From Zeus faber (Eukaryota > Chordata > Actinopteri > Zeiformes > Zeidae): a DNA stretch of 64,000 nt. The position numbers and the translations under genes were made by a program. The stretch lies in contig OY482853.1 in assembly GCA_960531495.1 (NCBI GenBank), forward strand, positions 2,713,565-2,777,564. Reading direction: 5' to 3'. Positions 14,894-23,560 of the stretch are shown here, piece by piece (position 1 is the first letter of the stretch; the number at the start of each line of letters is the position of its first letter). The notes beneath the pieces were generated by a model. The model saw only the letters and a list, made by a program, of their open reading frames with translations. It was not told where the DNA came from and made no database searches.

Positions 14894-17800
14894 CATATGC
14901 ACTATATCTGCTATATCTACCGTACACTATATACCCACTATATACTATACACTATATACACGCTGCCTTACTGTGAAATACCGCAGGTCCTCGCTTATCG
15001 ACCAATTTGCTTAACTGATCGTAGGAATGTAACTCAGTGGTTCAATGAGATGAACCTGTATTTGTTCTTGCGAATGTTCATATCGACAGTTTACTGACCA
15101 CACCAAACTCACAGCGGCTCCTTTCACTTCCTGCACTTGGAAGATCAGTGCATTCTTAAAAGGCGGACCCCGCCTCTTCTGCACAGGCATAACACAAATA
15201 CATTAAATGGCTTTTTCTTAAGCGATATGGAAATAACGTATCAGATTTGGGGCTTTTTAAACGATAAAATCTTACAGATTTACTCTACCTGTAAACTAAT
15301 AGCAATGAAGAATCTCTTCACCTGGACCTTATATCATATTTATATCTTTATTGGTAACGTTTCAATTTACGCTCCTGTGTGACAAGGCACGGGTTGACAT
15401 CAAGCGATGAGGTGCAGTGCCATTGTTTACTCGCCGTGTCACAGTTGGAGGTACAGTCCCTGTGGTTGAAGTAGTGATGGTGTTAACAGAGAATAAAAAA
15501 GGACATGAAGAGAAAGATGGAGAACTGGAGCCTCCCAGGCAGATCCCACTGCCCGGAAACACCAGGATTATAAACATTAAAACATTCTTCTTGTATCTGG
15601 TACAATGTCAATGTGAGGAACAGCTTCAGTCCAATTTAGAGGTATGTGTACTCAAGTAAAACCATATTAGGAACTTACTACTTTTACTTCCCTATAATAC
15701 TTTTATTGCACTGCATTTCAAATCCAATCGGAAATAGTTTTGACTTCACTATATCTTCAACGGTTCATTTTCACCTTCGGTGGATCAATGAAGTACCATC
15801 TTATTGCATCTGCAAAACATAATTCTCATAGTACTTCAACTTGGGCAGATTGTTGGATGGAAGACTTTAACTTTCACTGTCCAGGTGTGTATGAGATACG
15901 AGTAGTTGTTCCACCTGCCACACCCTCCTTGCATCCTCCTAACCTCATAGAAACAGTATCAAATGGAGGATGTTTCCTGTTGAACGAGGCCTTTATGCAC
16001 CTACCAAAGTATCAACATGTACTTCTAGTAGTTTTTCTCCCACTGAGTTTTAGCGTCCATTTCAGAGCTGTACTTAATAGGAATACTAGTAGAGTAAGTC
16101 TACTACTACTAGTACTACTGTGGCCATCTCAGCCATGACGGTTACAAAGCAGTAGTTCAGGCGTCACTACGACTGGATGTTTATAGTAGTATTCAGTGCT
16201 GCAGCTTCCTGTATTCCCTGGAGGTCAGGTCCACGTCGCTCTGTGGAGACGCCATCCTGAACCCTTTACGTTGTGTCTCTTCCCTCGGACGCAGGCGTGG
16301 AGCGTCTGCTTGTGTCGATGAGTGACGTTGATGAAGCTTTCCGAGTGGGAAGGAGCCGTGTTGACGTGTCGGTGCTGTGTTGTAGTTTTGAAGCAGCCTC
16401 CACCACAGTGTTTTGAGTAAAGCTCAAGTCACCGTTCAGTAAAAGTTGACATTTTGCCGACAGCACTGGTGTCTGGTGCGTTTTAACATTCAACTTAACC
16501 ATTTCCATCAACTAGTGCACGCCCATTTAAAATGTTTAGACATTTTAATGTCAGCGTTGAACAAAAGGTCTGATTCAGTCTGTGTTCCACAGTGGAAGAT
16601 GAAACTGTCACGATGGTTTAAGGTTGTGGAGGTCATTGAAGGACGCAGAGATTCCTCCATCACGGTTGGATTGTTGCAAGTAATTAGATTAGATGTTAAG
16701 TCACAAGACAAACCGAGGTACAACACGCTGAAAACTGTGCACCTTGTCACAGGACGAACCAAGTCCAGCGACCGATGCCTTTTATACGTTCCATGTGTTA
16801 ATGCTGCAAGCTGTGCGTGGGGCTGGTGGAGTCAAATAATAATACAACTGAAAAGAACCTCTGAGAACGTTTTTACAACATCTGTTCTGGAGCGCTTCCC
16901 TTCCTCCCTTTTCAAACAAAATACTGACCAAAGCAGGCTCGTGTTTTCACCCCCGCCCGGTTGCTCCGAAAGATAACTGACCGTGGTGGCATCTAGGAAA
17001 AACATCATCAGGACGCACTGATCCTCCCCCGGAGACTTCAGAGTGATGTCGTTTTCCAGAAGAATTCCTTTTTTTAATGTTGGATTGTTCATTGCTGTTG
17101 AGTTGTTTTATCTTGTGCTTCCTGCTTGGGGCCTGCAGATGTGAAAGCTCACTCTGGTGCATGAAACTCAGGAGGTTGGAAAACGTGCAACGCAAACACT
17201 TGGAATTCAGAGCTTTTATCTGTAATTGACAAAAAATAAAATAAACAACCAATCAGAGAGTACCTCACTGATCTGACTCCACCTGTTTGAGGAACGCCCC
17301 GTCACTGATTTAATATCAACCTGAATCAAAGAGATGTTGTTGTGCTCTGCTCTGCGTCTTCCAGGCCGCCCCCGGTCCGCTGGCCACGCCTGTGGGAAAC
17401 CTCCCTGCTTACCCCGGAACCATGATGCTTCCTCAAGCCTCCATCACCCCAGGAGCTCCACCCTTCCCCCCGGGACTGGACCCCACCAAACTGGCACAAG
17501 GTCAGAGAGGAATCAGACTTTAGGAGGCGGGGTCACGTGATGTGATCATGTGATCATAACTCCCTAGCAACGTTCCATTGCAGTGTGGTCGTCTCAGATT
17601 TGGTTGAAAAGTACATTTATTATTAACGTTCTTCAAAAGCAGTGTTGTCAGTACTATTTCAACTGACATTTTAACTGTAGTACTACTAGATATATCTGCA
17701 GTACGACCACTTAGTACCTGTTCTCTGTCCAAACCAAATATGGTCGTGCCTGAAAGTTTGTCGTTAAAAGCCTGATTGAAATATTTTGTCTATTTTATTT

Positions 17801-18558
17801 TTGAACCACAACCTTGTTTTTCTCTCATTGGGCGTCGATCCCAGTGAACGACGTCAGAATATTTAACCTTGATCACGTCAGTTGATCCAGGTTCAGTCGA
17901 CTGCCGCGCTGGGCTCCAACACCTGGTTCAAAGAGGCGTCTTCTTCGCTGAATGTCAGCTGAAGCTATTCTCTCAATCCCGGCTCAATTTAAAGTTTTCC
18001 GATGCCGATCCTTCCGATTGATTCCAGTAATCGAAAAAAAAACAAGGCTGCGGTGAAGAATCAGCAGTTTTCCTTTGAGCTTCAAGCTTTTTAGAAACAT
18101 TTCTCCTGCTTTGGTTTCCAGGCTTTTCTCCTCCAGCGGTAGCAACGGCGAAGCCTCCAGAGGATTCCTCCAAAGAGGCTCAAGGGCACAGCGGCGGCCC
18201 CCCGGACGCGGGCTCCGACCCCCCGCTGGGACCCCCGGGGCCGCACGGAATGCGCCTGGGGGGCCCCGTGGTCTTACCGGGCCCCCGCTCCGGCATGCCG
18301 CCCCTGCAGCACCCTCCCGTCATGCCCGGCCCCCACCTGCCTCCCTTCCTGCCGGGGCCCAACATGCCGCCCCCCATGCACCCCCAGATGATGCCCGGCG
18401 GGCCCATGTTCTCCCCGGACCGCTTCAGGATGCCCTTGCCCTTCCCTCCGCGGGGGCCCCCCTACCCCATGCGACACCCCATGGGCCCCGACGGGGACGC
18501 GCGGCTTTTCAGAAACATGCGTCCCGGGTTCCCTGCCTTTCACAGGGGGCGCTGGTGA
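936..18558 (+). CDS. scaf4: scaf4-like gene, 3' part (six exons, 5' end outside window)
   Basis: SCAF4 binds the phosphorylated C-terminal domain of RNA polymerase II through an N-terminal CID and binds nascent RNA through an RRM. Together with SCAF8 it is known to suppress early polyadenylation. The six exons 936-1036, 3267-3380, 3530-3686, 3831-3928, 17365-17500 and 18122-18558 join in frame (1043 coding nt). They give an RRM beginning TTLWVGQLDKR, with RNP-like GCAYIVMVHRQDAY, then IAWALNKGIK and GVTYIPWNKVKVEEME, then a Pro/Met/Gly-rich C-terminus. The choice of SCAF4 over its paralogue SCAF8 rests on CAYIVMVHRQDAY and VNQK, and on the adjacent tiam1. The CID exons must lie upstream. The protein ends HRGRW-stop without the Arg/Asp/Glu-rich tail of mammalian SCAF4. 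Exons could still be missed inside the 13.4 kb intron. Confidence 0.85.
1037..3266 (+). other. scaf4 intron, AT-rich, with transposon relics
   Basis: No coding exon is visible here. At 1560-1815 there is a transposon-like stretch (separate entry). Near 2560-2640 a GC-richer stretch around GTTCGGCCGACCAGT resembles a further DNA-transposon scrap, but I cannot delimit it. The rest is AT-rich intron. Confidence 0.6.
1562..1815 (-). mobile_element. DNA-transposon relic with MADF-like peptide fragment
   Basis: Read on the minus strand, 1633-1565 begins MEKFDVRLVEPVRSYKNIHD and then meets a stop. This resembles the first helix of MADF domains, which occur in proteins of several DNA-transposon groups. 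The right edge near 1811 reads, on the minus strand, TAGGGATTCAACTAGG, a hAT-like end. The coding part is short and broken, so this is a dead fragment at best. Confidence 0.35.
3267..3380 (+). CDS. scaf4: scaf4 exon: RRM core (RNP1 strand)
   Basis: This exon has 38 whole codons, between acceptor GTGCAG at 3266 and donor AAG|GTACAT at 3381. It reads MIPPRGCAYIVMVHRQDAY and then ALNKLSNG-KVNQKPIK. This is the beta-3/RNP1 and helix-2 part of the SCAF4/SCAF8-type RRM. The IVMVHRQDAY spelling resembles SCAF4 more than SCAF8. Confidence 0.9.
3530..3686 (+). CDS. scaf4: scaf4 exon: end of RRM and conserved post-RRM segment
   Basis: Acceptor TTGCCTAG at 3529, donor CCAG|GTAAAC at 3687. It translates as IAWALNKGIKSAHKKYWDVE, then GVTYIPWNKVKVEEMEDY and an acidic linker ending in LNP. 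The IAWALNKG strand closes the RRM. The YWDVE-GVTYIPW block is a signature shared by SCAF4 and SCAF8. The exon ends with one base of the next codon. Confidence 0.9.
3831..3928 (+). CDS. scaf4: scaf4 exon: linker after RRM
   Basis: Acceptor TACACAG at 3830, donor CAG|GTAATA at 3929. It completes the split Glu codon (EWKEALKDLNKP...) and ends on a codon boundary after VTSPVQ. This corresponds to the EWK/DWK linker that follows the SCAF RRM. The phase fits the exon at 17365 directly, so the two may be consecutive. Confidence 0.8.
4243..5699. mobile_element. hAT-like non-autonomous element with 15-bp terminal inverted repeats
   Basis: The left end reads TAGGGATGCACCGAT and the right end ATCGGTGCATCCCTA, a perfect 15-bp inverted repeat typical of teleost hAT elements. 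Inner sequence near both ends is related too (GGCCGAT-TCGAT/GGCCGATACCGATG). The 1457 bp interior has no transposase ORF; one poly-T run lies at 4672. Flanking 8-mers (TTTGGTAA and TTCGATAT) do not match, so the target-site duplication has decayed or the unit is rearranged. Confidence 0.75.
6559..7062. mobile_element. MITE-like element with imperfect terminal inverted repeats
   Basis: The left end GCTTTCCACCAGAGTAA and the right end TTACTTTGGTGGAAAAGC are inverted copies with two mismatches and one extra base. Inside, GGAAC/GTTCC motifs recur in both orientations. It is about 504 bp with no ORF, so it looks like a non-autonomous DNA transposon. The superfamily is unknown because no clear target duplication is visible. 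Confidence 0.6.
9124..9424. mobile_element. short hAT-like MITE (GGTTCTCAAC ends)
   Basis: The left end CACTGGTGGTTCTCAAC and the right end GGTTGAAAATCACTG are imperfect inverted copies of the common CAGTGGTTCTCAAC terminus. It is about 300 bp and non-coding. The flanks CTCTGCAC and TTCTACAC agree at 6 of 8 positions and could be a decayed 8-bp target duplication, though they overlap the assigned end. Confidence 0.5.
10900..11168 (+). pseudogene. LINE ORF1/gag-like zinc-knuckle remnant
   Basis: At 10986-11168 the frame reads VQCGDIGHEHFACPLA, followed by a Glu/Ser/Pro-rich tail and a stop. CGDIGH-x3-ACP is the shape of the CCHC knuckle in fish LINE ORF1 and related gag-like proteins. Here the first Cys position is Gly, so metal binding is likely lost. 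The upstream frame is not clearly coding. Judged a retroelement relic in the scaf4 intron and not a host exon. Confidence 0.45.
13567..13608. repeat. (CA)n microsatellite
   Basis: Uninterrupted CA dinucleotides within the scaf4 intron, preceded by a shorter ACACAC tract. Confidence 0.95.
14823..14892. repeat. (TG)n(TA)n microsatellite
   Basis: A short TGTG lead is followed by about 30 TA units, then CACACC. The following 60 bp (ACTATAT, ACTATACACTATAT) look like degenerate expansions of the same sequence. Confidence 0.95.
17365..17500 (+). CDS. scaf4: scaf4 exon: Pro-rich segment
   Basis: Acceptor CTTCCAG at 17364, donor CAAG|GTCAGA at 17501. It encodes AAPGPLATPVGNLPAYPGTM and continues with a proline-rich stretch ending GLDPTKLAQ. 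It starts at phase 0 and ends with one base of a codon, matching the last exon. Composition agrees with the low-complexity C-terminal half of SCAF4. I cannot align it precisely to the human protein by eye. Confidence 0.75.
18122..18558 (+). CDS. scaf4: scaf4 terminal coding exon (Pro/Met/Gly-rich) with stop codon
   Basis: The acceptor is TTTCCAG at 18121 and the TGA stop is at 18556-18558. After a Ser/Glu/Gly segment it encodes repeated GPP/MPP/HPP-type motifs (for example RSGMPPLQHPPVMPGPHLPP) and ends FPAFHRGRW. It resembles the RPGLIPLQRPPGMPPPHLQ region of SCAF4. It is very GC-rich, so antisense and shifted frames are also open; those are shadows. No RD/RE/RS-rich tail follows. Confidence 0.82.
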
Positions 18559-18660
18559 GCCGTGCGGCACTGTGGACGCTGTTAGAAACTGCGAAACAGT
18601 GACGGACGGAGCAGGAGGATCCACAGGCACGTTGCTACTGTCCAGCCCCATGTTACCATC

Positions 18661-18666
18661 AATAAA
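18661..18666 (+). terminator. scaf4 polyadenylation signal AATAAA
   Basis: A canonical AATAAA lies 103 nt after the scaf4 stop codon, followed by GT-rich sequence. That would give an unusually short 3'UTR. The AT-rich DNA to about 19.4 kb could hold a longer alternative 3' end. Confidence 0.6.
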
Positions 18667-19560
18667 CTGAGGAGCTAAACGGCGGTTTGAAGGTGGTCCC
18701 TGTTTTTAATAATGCTAAACACTCTGAGGCGTTATCACTGTTTATGTAAATGCTGTACATGGTTGTAGCTGTTCACCAATCCGTTTGTATATTTGAAATA
18801 ATGTCACGTTTATTCTTTGGTAGTTTGGTCAGAAAACAGAACTGGCAGCCTGTACCCTTTGTCAAATTACTTTAGCGCAATTTTGTGAATGGAAAAGAAA
18901 TTGTCAGCGTTTATCTTTTCATACCTTGGGGTATTTACATGTTTTGTTTTTTAGTAAAATACTTTTATACCAGCATTTTTTTTTTCTTTGCTTCCCACTG
19001 AAGGTTGTATTTTATATATTTGCTAGAACAACAAATGGGGGTTAGGATGTTTCGTGTCCCGCCAGCAGAGGGTGGAACAAGCCTGTGGTGACATGGAAAC
19101 AGCAGAATCATGAAGGACAAAAAGAGAAATGTTCATTAACGTGTTGAGCTCCCTGGTCGCTTTGAATCCAGTCTCGATTGTGCATTTCTACATTTTTACA
19201 ACCAGCAATAAGGACGCAGTGCGCGCTGTTCCCTGAGGCTGAGCCGCCTCCTCGATGATGACTGTTCATCATCAACCTTCATTTCCATCTCGGTGGTGGC
19301 TTCGATGGAGGTGTCTGCTTGTCATCTAATTTAGACGTGTTGTCATTGACCTACATATGGATTAAAAGAGTTTCCATACTTGTACATCTTTGTGTATCTG
19401 TACTGGAGAAATATGTGACGCACATATTGAGAGTAAGAGTTTATTGCGCAAATTTACGTCACAATAGAAAAGGTTTCTTAAACAGTTTCTGTCACGTCAG
19501 TTTTAATTTGGTGTCGCAGTGAGCAAATCCAATGTATTTCACATAAAAATCCAACGACAT
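18667..19560. other. AT-rich DNA downstream of scaf4
   Basis: Presumed extended 3'UTR or intergenic DNA. I see no exon, RNA gene or clear repeat here. Additional poly(A)-like hexamers such as ATTAAA occur near 19.36 kb. Confidence 0.5.
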
Positions 19561-19765
19561 TAGACGTCGTCAGGGTGTTTGCAGGTTGACAACGTGGGCA
19601 GGGAAGCGACGCACCTGGCGCAGTGCTGGCGGTGATTGGCTGCAGCGTTTATAGATCTGAAAAATGTAAATCAGCCTTTCTGCGCCGGGAGAGACACGTA
19701 AACACCGCCGCCATCTTGGTGCGGTCTGCTGCAGAGGGAGCGGCTGAAGGCGCCGAATGATTCAA
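19560..19765 (+). promoter_or_regulatory. CpG-rich patch with GCCGCCATCTTG motif
   Basis: This GC/CpG-rich patch sits in AT-rich surroundings and includes CCGCCGCCATCTTGG, which resembles a YY1 site (CCATCTTG or its complement CAAGATGG) common at vertebrate core promoters. It precedes the candidate mini-exon 19902-19962. Promoter function is inferred only from composition and motif. Confidence 0.4.
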
Positions 19766-19901
19766 TTAATATTTAAATTATTGTTTATAAATTAGACAGT
19801 TCATGAGATTTTTGGAAAATATGTGGAGAAAATCAAATATAATTAATGTTACTCATAACTAATATTTTCGGATTTATTGAATTTTACCTTCATTTTACCA
19901 G

Positions 19902-19962
19902 GTTAGCCTCGTCGAGATTCTGAAAACATTTCACAAGAGAGACCTGGCCAAGAAAGCAGCAG
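19902..19962 (+). other. candidate 61-bp exon of unknown gene
   Basis: The acceptor is a pyrimidine-rich tract ending TTTTACCAG at 19901 and the donor is CAG|GTAATG at 19963. One frame is fully open (VSLVEILKTFHKRDLAKKAA). I do not recognise the peptide. It could be a 5' exon of tiam1, an exon of an unknown transcript, or chance. Confidence 0.3.
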
Positions 19963-20079
19963 GTAATGTTAATAAACACGACATAATACACAACATTTGG
20001 TTGTTGTTATTGTTATTAATAATAATATATCATTCAATTATCAAAAGAAGTTCGGTATAAACCAGCGCCGCGCGTCACC

Positions 20080-20337
20080 TTGCAGCAGTGTCACGCATCG
20101 CCCAAGCACCCGAAACCGCAGCAAGATGGCGGCGCTCTTGACGCATCGCGACGGTGCCTGGATCTATGGCGTCCACTTCTACGTCTCTCTGCGCCCGCAC
20201 GCCGCGCGCCCCGCCCACCTCGGCCCCACGCGCACCACGCGCACGGCCCGTGGCGCGGACGCGGACGGACGCGGTGAGACAGGCGGACGCGGTGAGACGG
20301 ACGGAGCCCGGCGCCGTGGGACGCGTGGCGGCGGCAG
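20080..20337 (+). promoter_or_regulatory. CpG island with candidate first exon (AAGATGGCGGCG start)
   Basis: Strongly CpG-rich DNA at about 20.05-20.56 kb. At 20122 an AAGATGGCGG context holds both a YY1-like motif and an ATG. The frame from 20125 reads MAALLTHRDGAWIYGVHFYV and stays open to the good donor GGCAG|GTACGT at 20338. It is not similar to any protein I recognise. This could be a first exon of tiam1, or of an unidentified gene with a short N-terminal coding segment. Coding status is doubtful because such GC-rich DNA has several open frames. Confidence 0.4.
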
Positions 20338-20639
20338 GTACGTTGAACCGGTGATGATGAGGATGAGGCGGAGGATGCATGATGAAGGGGAGCCCCGGAG
20401 CCCCCGGGGGACCGGAGCCCCCGGCGGGACCGGGCGCCGTGAAATCACCTGCGTCAGTGTGAACTTTACCGGATCCGACCCCGCGCGTCAACAAAACACG
20501 TTTTGCTGCAGAATGAACGGTGCACGGTGTCTACACGCACGCGCGCGCGCACCGGGGAGTCCGTCAAAACCAGTGGAACCGGGAACCGGGAACCGGGAGT
20601 CCAGTCGCAGTGACCATACCACATATATAGATACAAGTC

Positions 20640-23560
20640 AGGACTAGTTAGTCAGGATTAACCTCCATGTCAGAGCTAGTTAGGAGGGTTTAACCTCCAT
20701 GTCAGAGCTAGTTAGGAGGGTTGAACCCCCACGTCAAGGCTAGTAAGTAGGGTTTCACCTCCATGTCAGGACTAGTTAATGGGGTTTAACCCCCATGTCA
20801 TGACTAGTTAGGAGGGTTTAACCTCCATGTCAGGACTAGTTAATGGGGTTTAACCCCCATGTCATGACTAGTTAGGAGGGTTTAACCTCCATGTCAGGGC
20901 TAGTTAATGGGGTTTAACCCCCATGTCATGACTAGTTAGGAGGGTTTAACCTCCATGTCAGGGCTAGTTTATGGGGTTTAACCCCCATGTCATGACTAGT
21001 TAGGAGGGTTTAACCTCCATGTCAGGGCTAGTTAATGGGGTTTAACCCCCATGTCATGACTAGTTAGGAGGGTTTAACCTCCATGTCAGGACTAGTTTAT
21101 GGGGTTTAACCCCCATGTCATGACTAGTTAGGAGGGTTTAACCTCCATGTCAGGGCTAGTTAATGGGGTTTAACCCCCATGTCATGACTAGTTAGGAGGG
21201 TTTAACCTCCATGTCAGGACTAGTTAATGGGGTTTAACCCCCATGTCATGACTAGTTAGGAGGGTTTAACCTCCATGTCAGGGCTAGTTAATGGGATATA
21301 ATCTCCATGTCAGGACTAGCTAGTAGGGTTTAACCTCCATGCAATGACTAGTTCGTAGGGTTTAAACTCCATGTCAGGACTAGTTCGTAGGGTTTAACCT
21401 CCATGTCATGACTAGTTAGTAGGGTTTATCCTCCATGTCAGGACTAGTTAGTAGGGTTGAACCCCCATGTCATGACTAGTTAGTAGGGTTTAACCTCCAT
21501 GTCAGGATTAGTAAGTAGGCTTAAACCGTTGTGTCTGGACGAGTTAGTGTGGTTTAAACCCCATGTCGGGGCTTGTTAGTGGGGGTTAACCTTTAAGTGG
21601 AATAGTTAGTCGGATTTAACCCTCATGTGGACTAGTTAATATTGTTTAACCTCCATGTCAAGGCTAGTTAGTAGAGTTTAACCCCCACGTCAGGGCTAGT
21701 TAGTAGGGTTTAACCTCCATCTCAGCACTACTCAGGAGGGTTTAACCCCAATGTCGGGACTAATTAGTAGGGTTTAACCCCCATGTGAGGTTAGGGTAAC
21801 CCTACCTTTTTATGCTTTTGATGCCTGTCACTGGTTTAACCCTCATGTGGACTAGTTAGTAGGGTTTATCCTTTATGTCAAAATTAGTTAGCCGGATTTA
21901 ACAATCATGTTATGACTAGTGAGTAGGGTTTAACTGTCATGTCAAGACTAGTTAGTAGGGGTTAGCCCACATTTCAACACTAGTCAGGAGGCTTTAACCC
22001 CCATGTGGACTAGTTAGTAGGGTTTAACCCCCATGTTAGTGCTAGTTAGTGGGGTGTAACCCCCCCCCGTCAGGGCTTGTTAGTAGGGTTTAACCCCCAC
22101 ATCAGGGCTAGTTAGTAGGGTTTAACCTCCATCACAGCACTACTCAGGAGGGTTTAACCCCCATGTCGGGACTAATTAGTAGGGTTTAACCCCCATGTGA
22201 GGTTAGGGTAACCCTACCTTTTTATGCTTTTGATGCCTGTCACTGGTTTAACCCTCATGTGGACTAGTTAGTAGGGTTTATCCTTTATGTCAAAATTAGT
22301 TAGCCGGGTTAAACAATCATGTTATGACTAGTGAGTAGGGTTTAACTGTCATGTCAAGACTAGTTAGTAGGGGTTAGCCCCCATTTCAACACTAGTCAGG
22401 AGGCTTTAACCCCCATGTGGACTAGTTAGTAGGGTTTAACCCCCATGTTAGTGCTAGTTAGTGGGGTGTAACCCCCCCCCCCCCCGTCAGGGCTTGTTAG
22501 TAGGGTTTAACCCCCACATGGACTAGTTATTTGGGTTTAACCCCCGTGTCAAGTTAGGGTTAGGGCAACTTTACCTTTTTATACTATCGTTGCTTGGCAC
22601 CGGATTAACCCTCATGTGGACTAGTTAGTAGGGTTTAACCCCCATGTTAGTGCTAGTAAGTAGGGTGTAACCCCCCGTTAGGCCTTGTTAGTAGGGTTTA
22701 ACCCCCACATGGACTAGTTAGTAGGGTTTAACCTCCATGTCAGTGCTAGCTCGTAGGTTTTAACCTACATGTCAGGGCTAGTTATCCAGGTTTAACCTCA
22801 ATATCAGGAGTGTTTAAGCCCCTATGTCTGGACTAGGTAGTAGGGTTTAACCTCATGTGAGGACTAGTTAGTAGGGTTTAATCATCATGTCAGGATTATT
22901 TAGTAGGGTTTAACTATCATTTCGGGACTAGTAAGTAGGGTTTAACCACCATGGTAGGACTAGTTAGTAGGGATTAACTCTCATGTCAGGACTAGTGAGT
23001 AGGGTTTAACCTCCATGTCAAGGCTAGTTCGTGGGGTTTCACCTCCATGTCAGCACTAGTCAGGAGGGTTCAACCCCCATGTCGGGTTATGGTGAGGGTA
23101 ACCATACCTTTTTATACAATTGCTGCCTGCCACTGGTTTAACGCTCATGTGGACTAGTTGGTAGGGTTTAACCCCCTTTCAGGCCTTGTTACTAGGGTTT
23201 AACCCTCATGTGGACGAGTTTGTAGGGTTAAACCTGCATGTTAGGACTAATAAGTAGGGTTTATCCCTTATGTCAGGATTCGTTAGTAGGGTTAAACCTC
23301 CATGTCAGGGCTAGTTAGTAGGGTCTAATATCCATGTCAGGACTTGTCAGCAGTGTTTAACCCCCATGTCTGGACTAGGTAGTAGTGTGTAACCTCCATT
23401 TCAGGACTAGTTAGTAGGGTTAAACGGTTATGTCAGGATTAATTAGTAGGGTTTAACCCCCATGTCAAGACTAGTCAGGAGGTTTTCCCTCCATGTCAGG
23501 ACTAGTTTGTGTGGTTTAACCTCCATGCCGGGTTAGGGTTAGGCTAACCTTACCTTTATG
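20640..23560. repeat. 32-bp minisatellite, about 90 units, with 64-bp and ~412-bp higher-order repeats
   Basis: The basic unit is 32 bp: GGACTAGTTAGTAGGG followed by TTTAACCCCCATGTCA. From 20769 to 21280 two variants alternate strictly as eight 64-bp dimers. Farther right, units are more diverged and are interrupted by a non-unit block (GTTAGGGTAACCCTACC, TTTTTATGCTTTTGATGCC, CACTGG) near 21789, 22201, 22553, 23086 and 23532. A segment at about 21711-22090 is repeated with few changes at about 22121-22510. No ORF of note. The array begins about 300 bp after the CpG island. Confidence 0.95.

Larger units (their letters stand above)
3929..17364 (+). other. large scaf4 intron (13.4 kb)
   Basis: Long AT-rich intron between the RRM-linker exon and the Pro-rich exon, both at phase 0. 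It contains the hAT-like elements at 4243 and 9124, an inverted-repeat element at 6559, a LINE-like fragment near 10.9 kb and the CA and TA microsatellites at 13.6 and 14.8 kb. I see no convincing additional exon. Two weak candidates near 11.99-12.05 and 12.65-12.75 kb are discussed under findings. Confidence 0.65.

Noticed and set aside
18274..18651. Minus-strand ORFs over the scaf4 last exon
   Set aside because: The complement of a Pro/Gly-rich coding exon is open by composition; no start context or splice sites.
20640..23560. CRISPR array or telomeric tract
   Set aside because: Units are directly adjacent with no unique spacers, in a vertebrate genome. TTAGGG occurs only once or twice per spacer block, so it is not interstitial telomere DNA.
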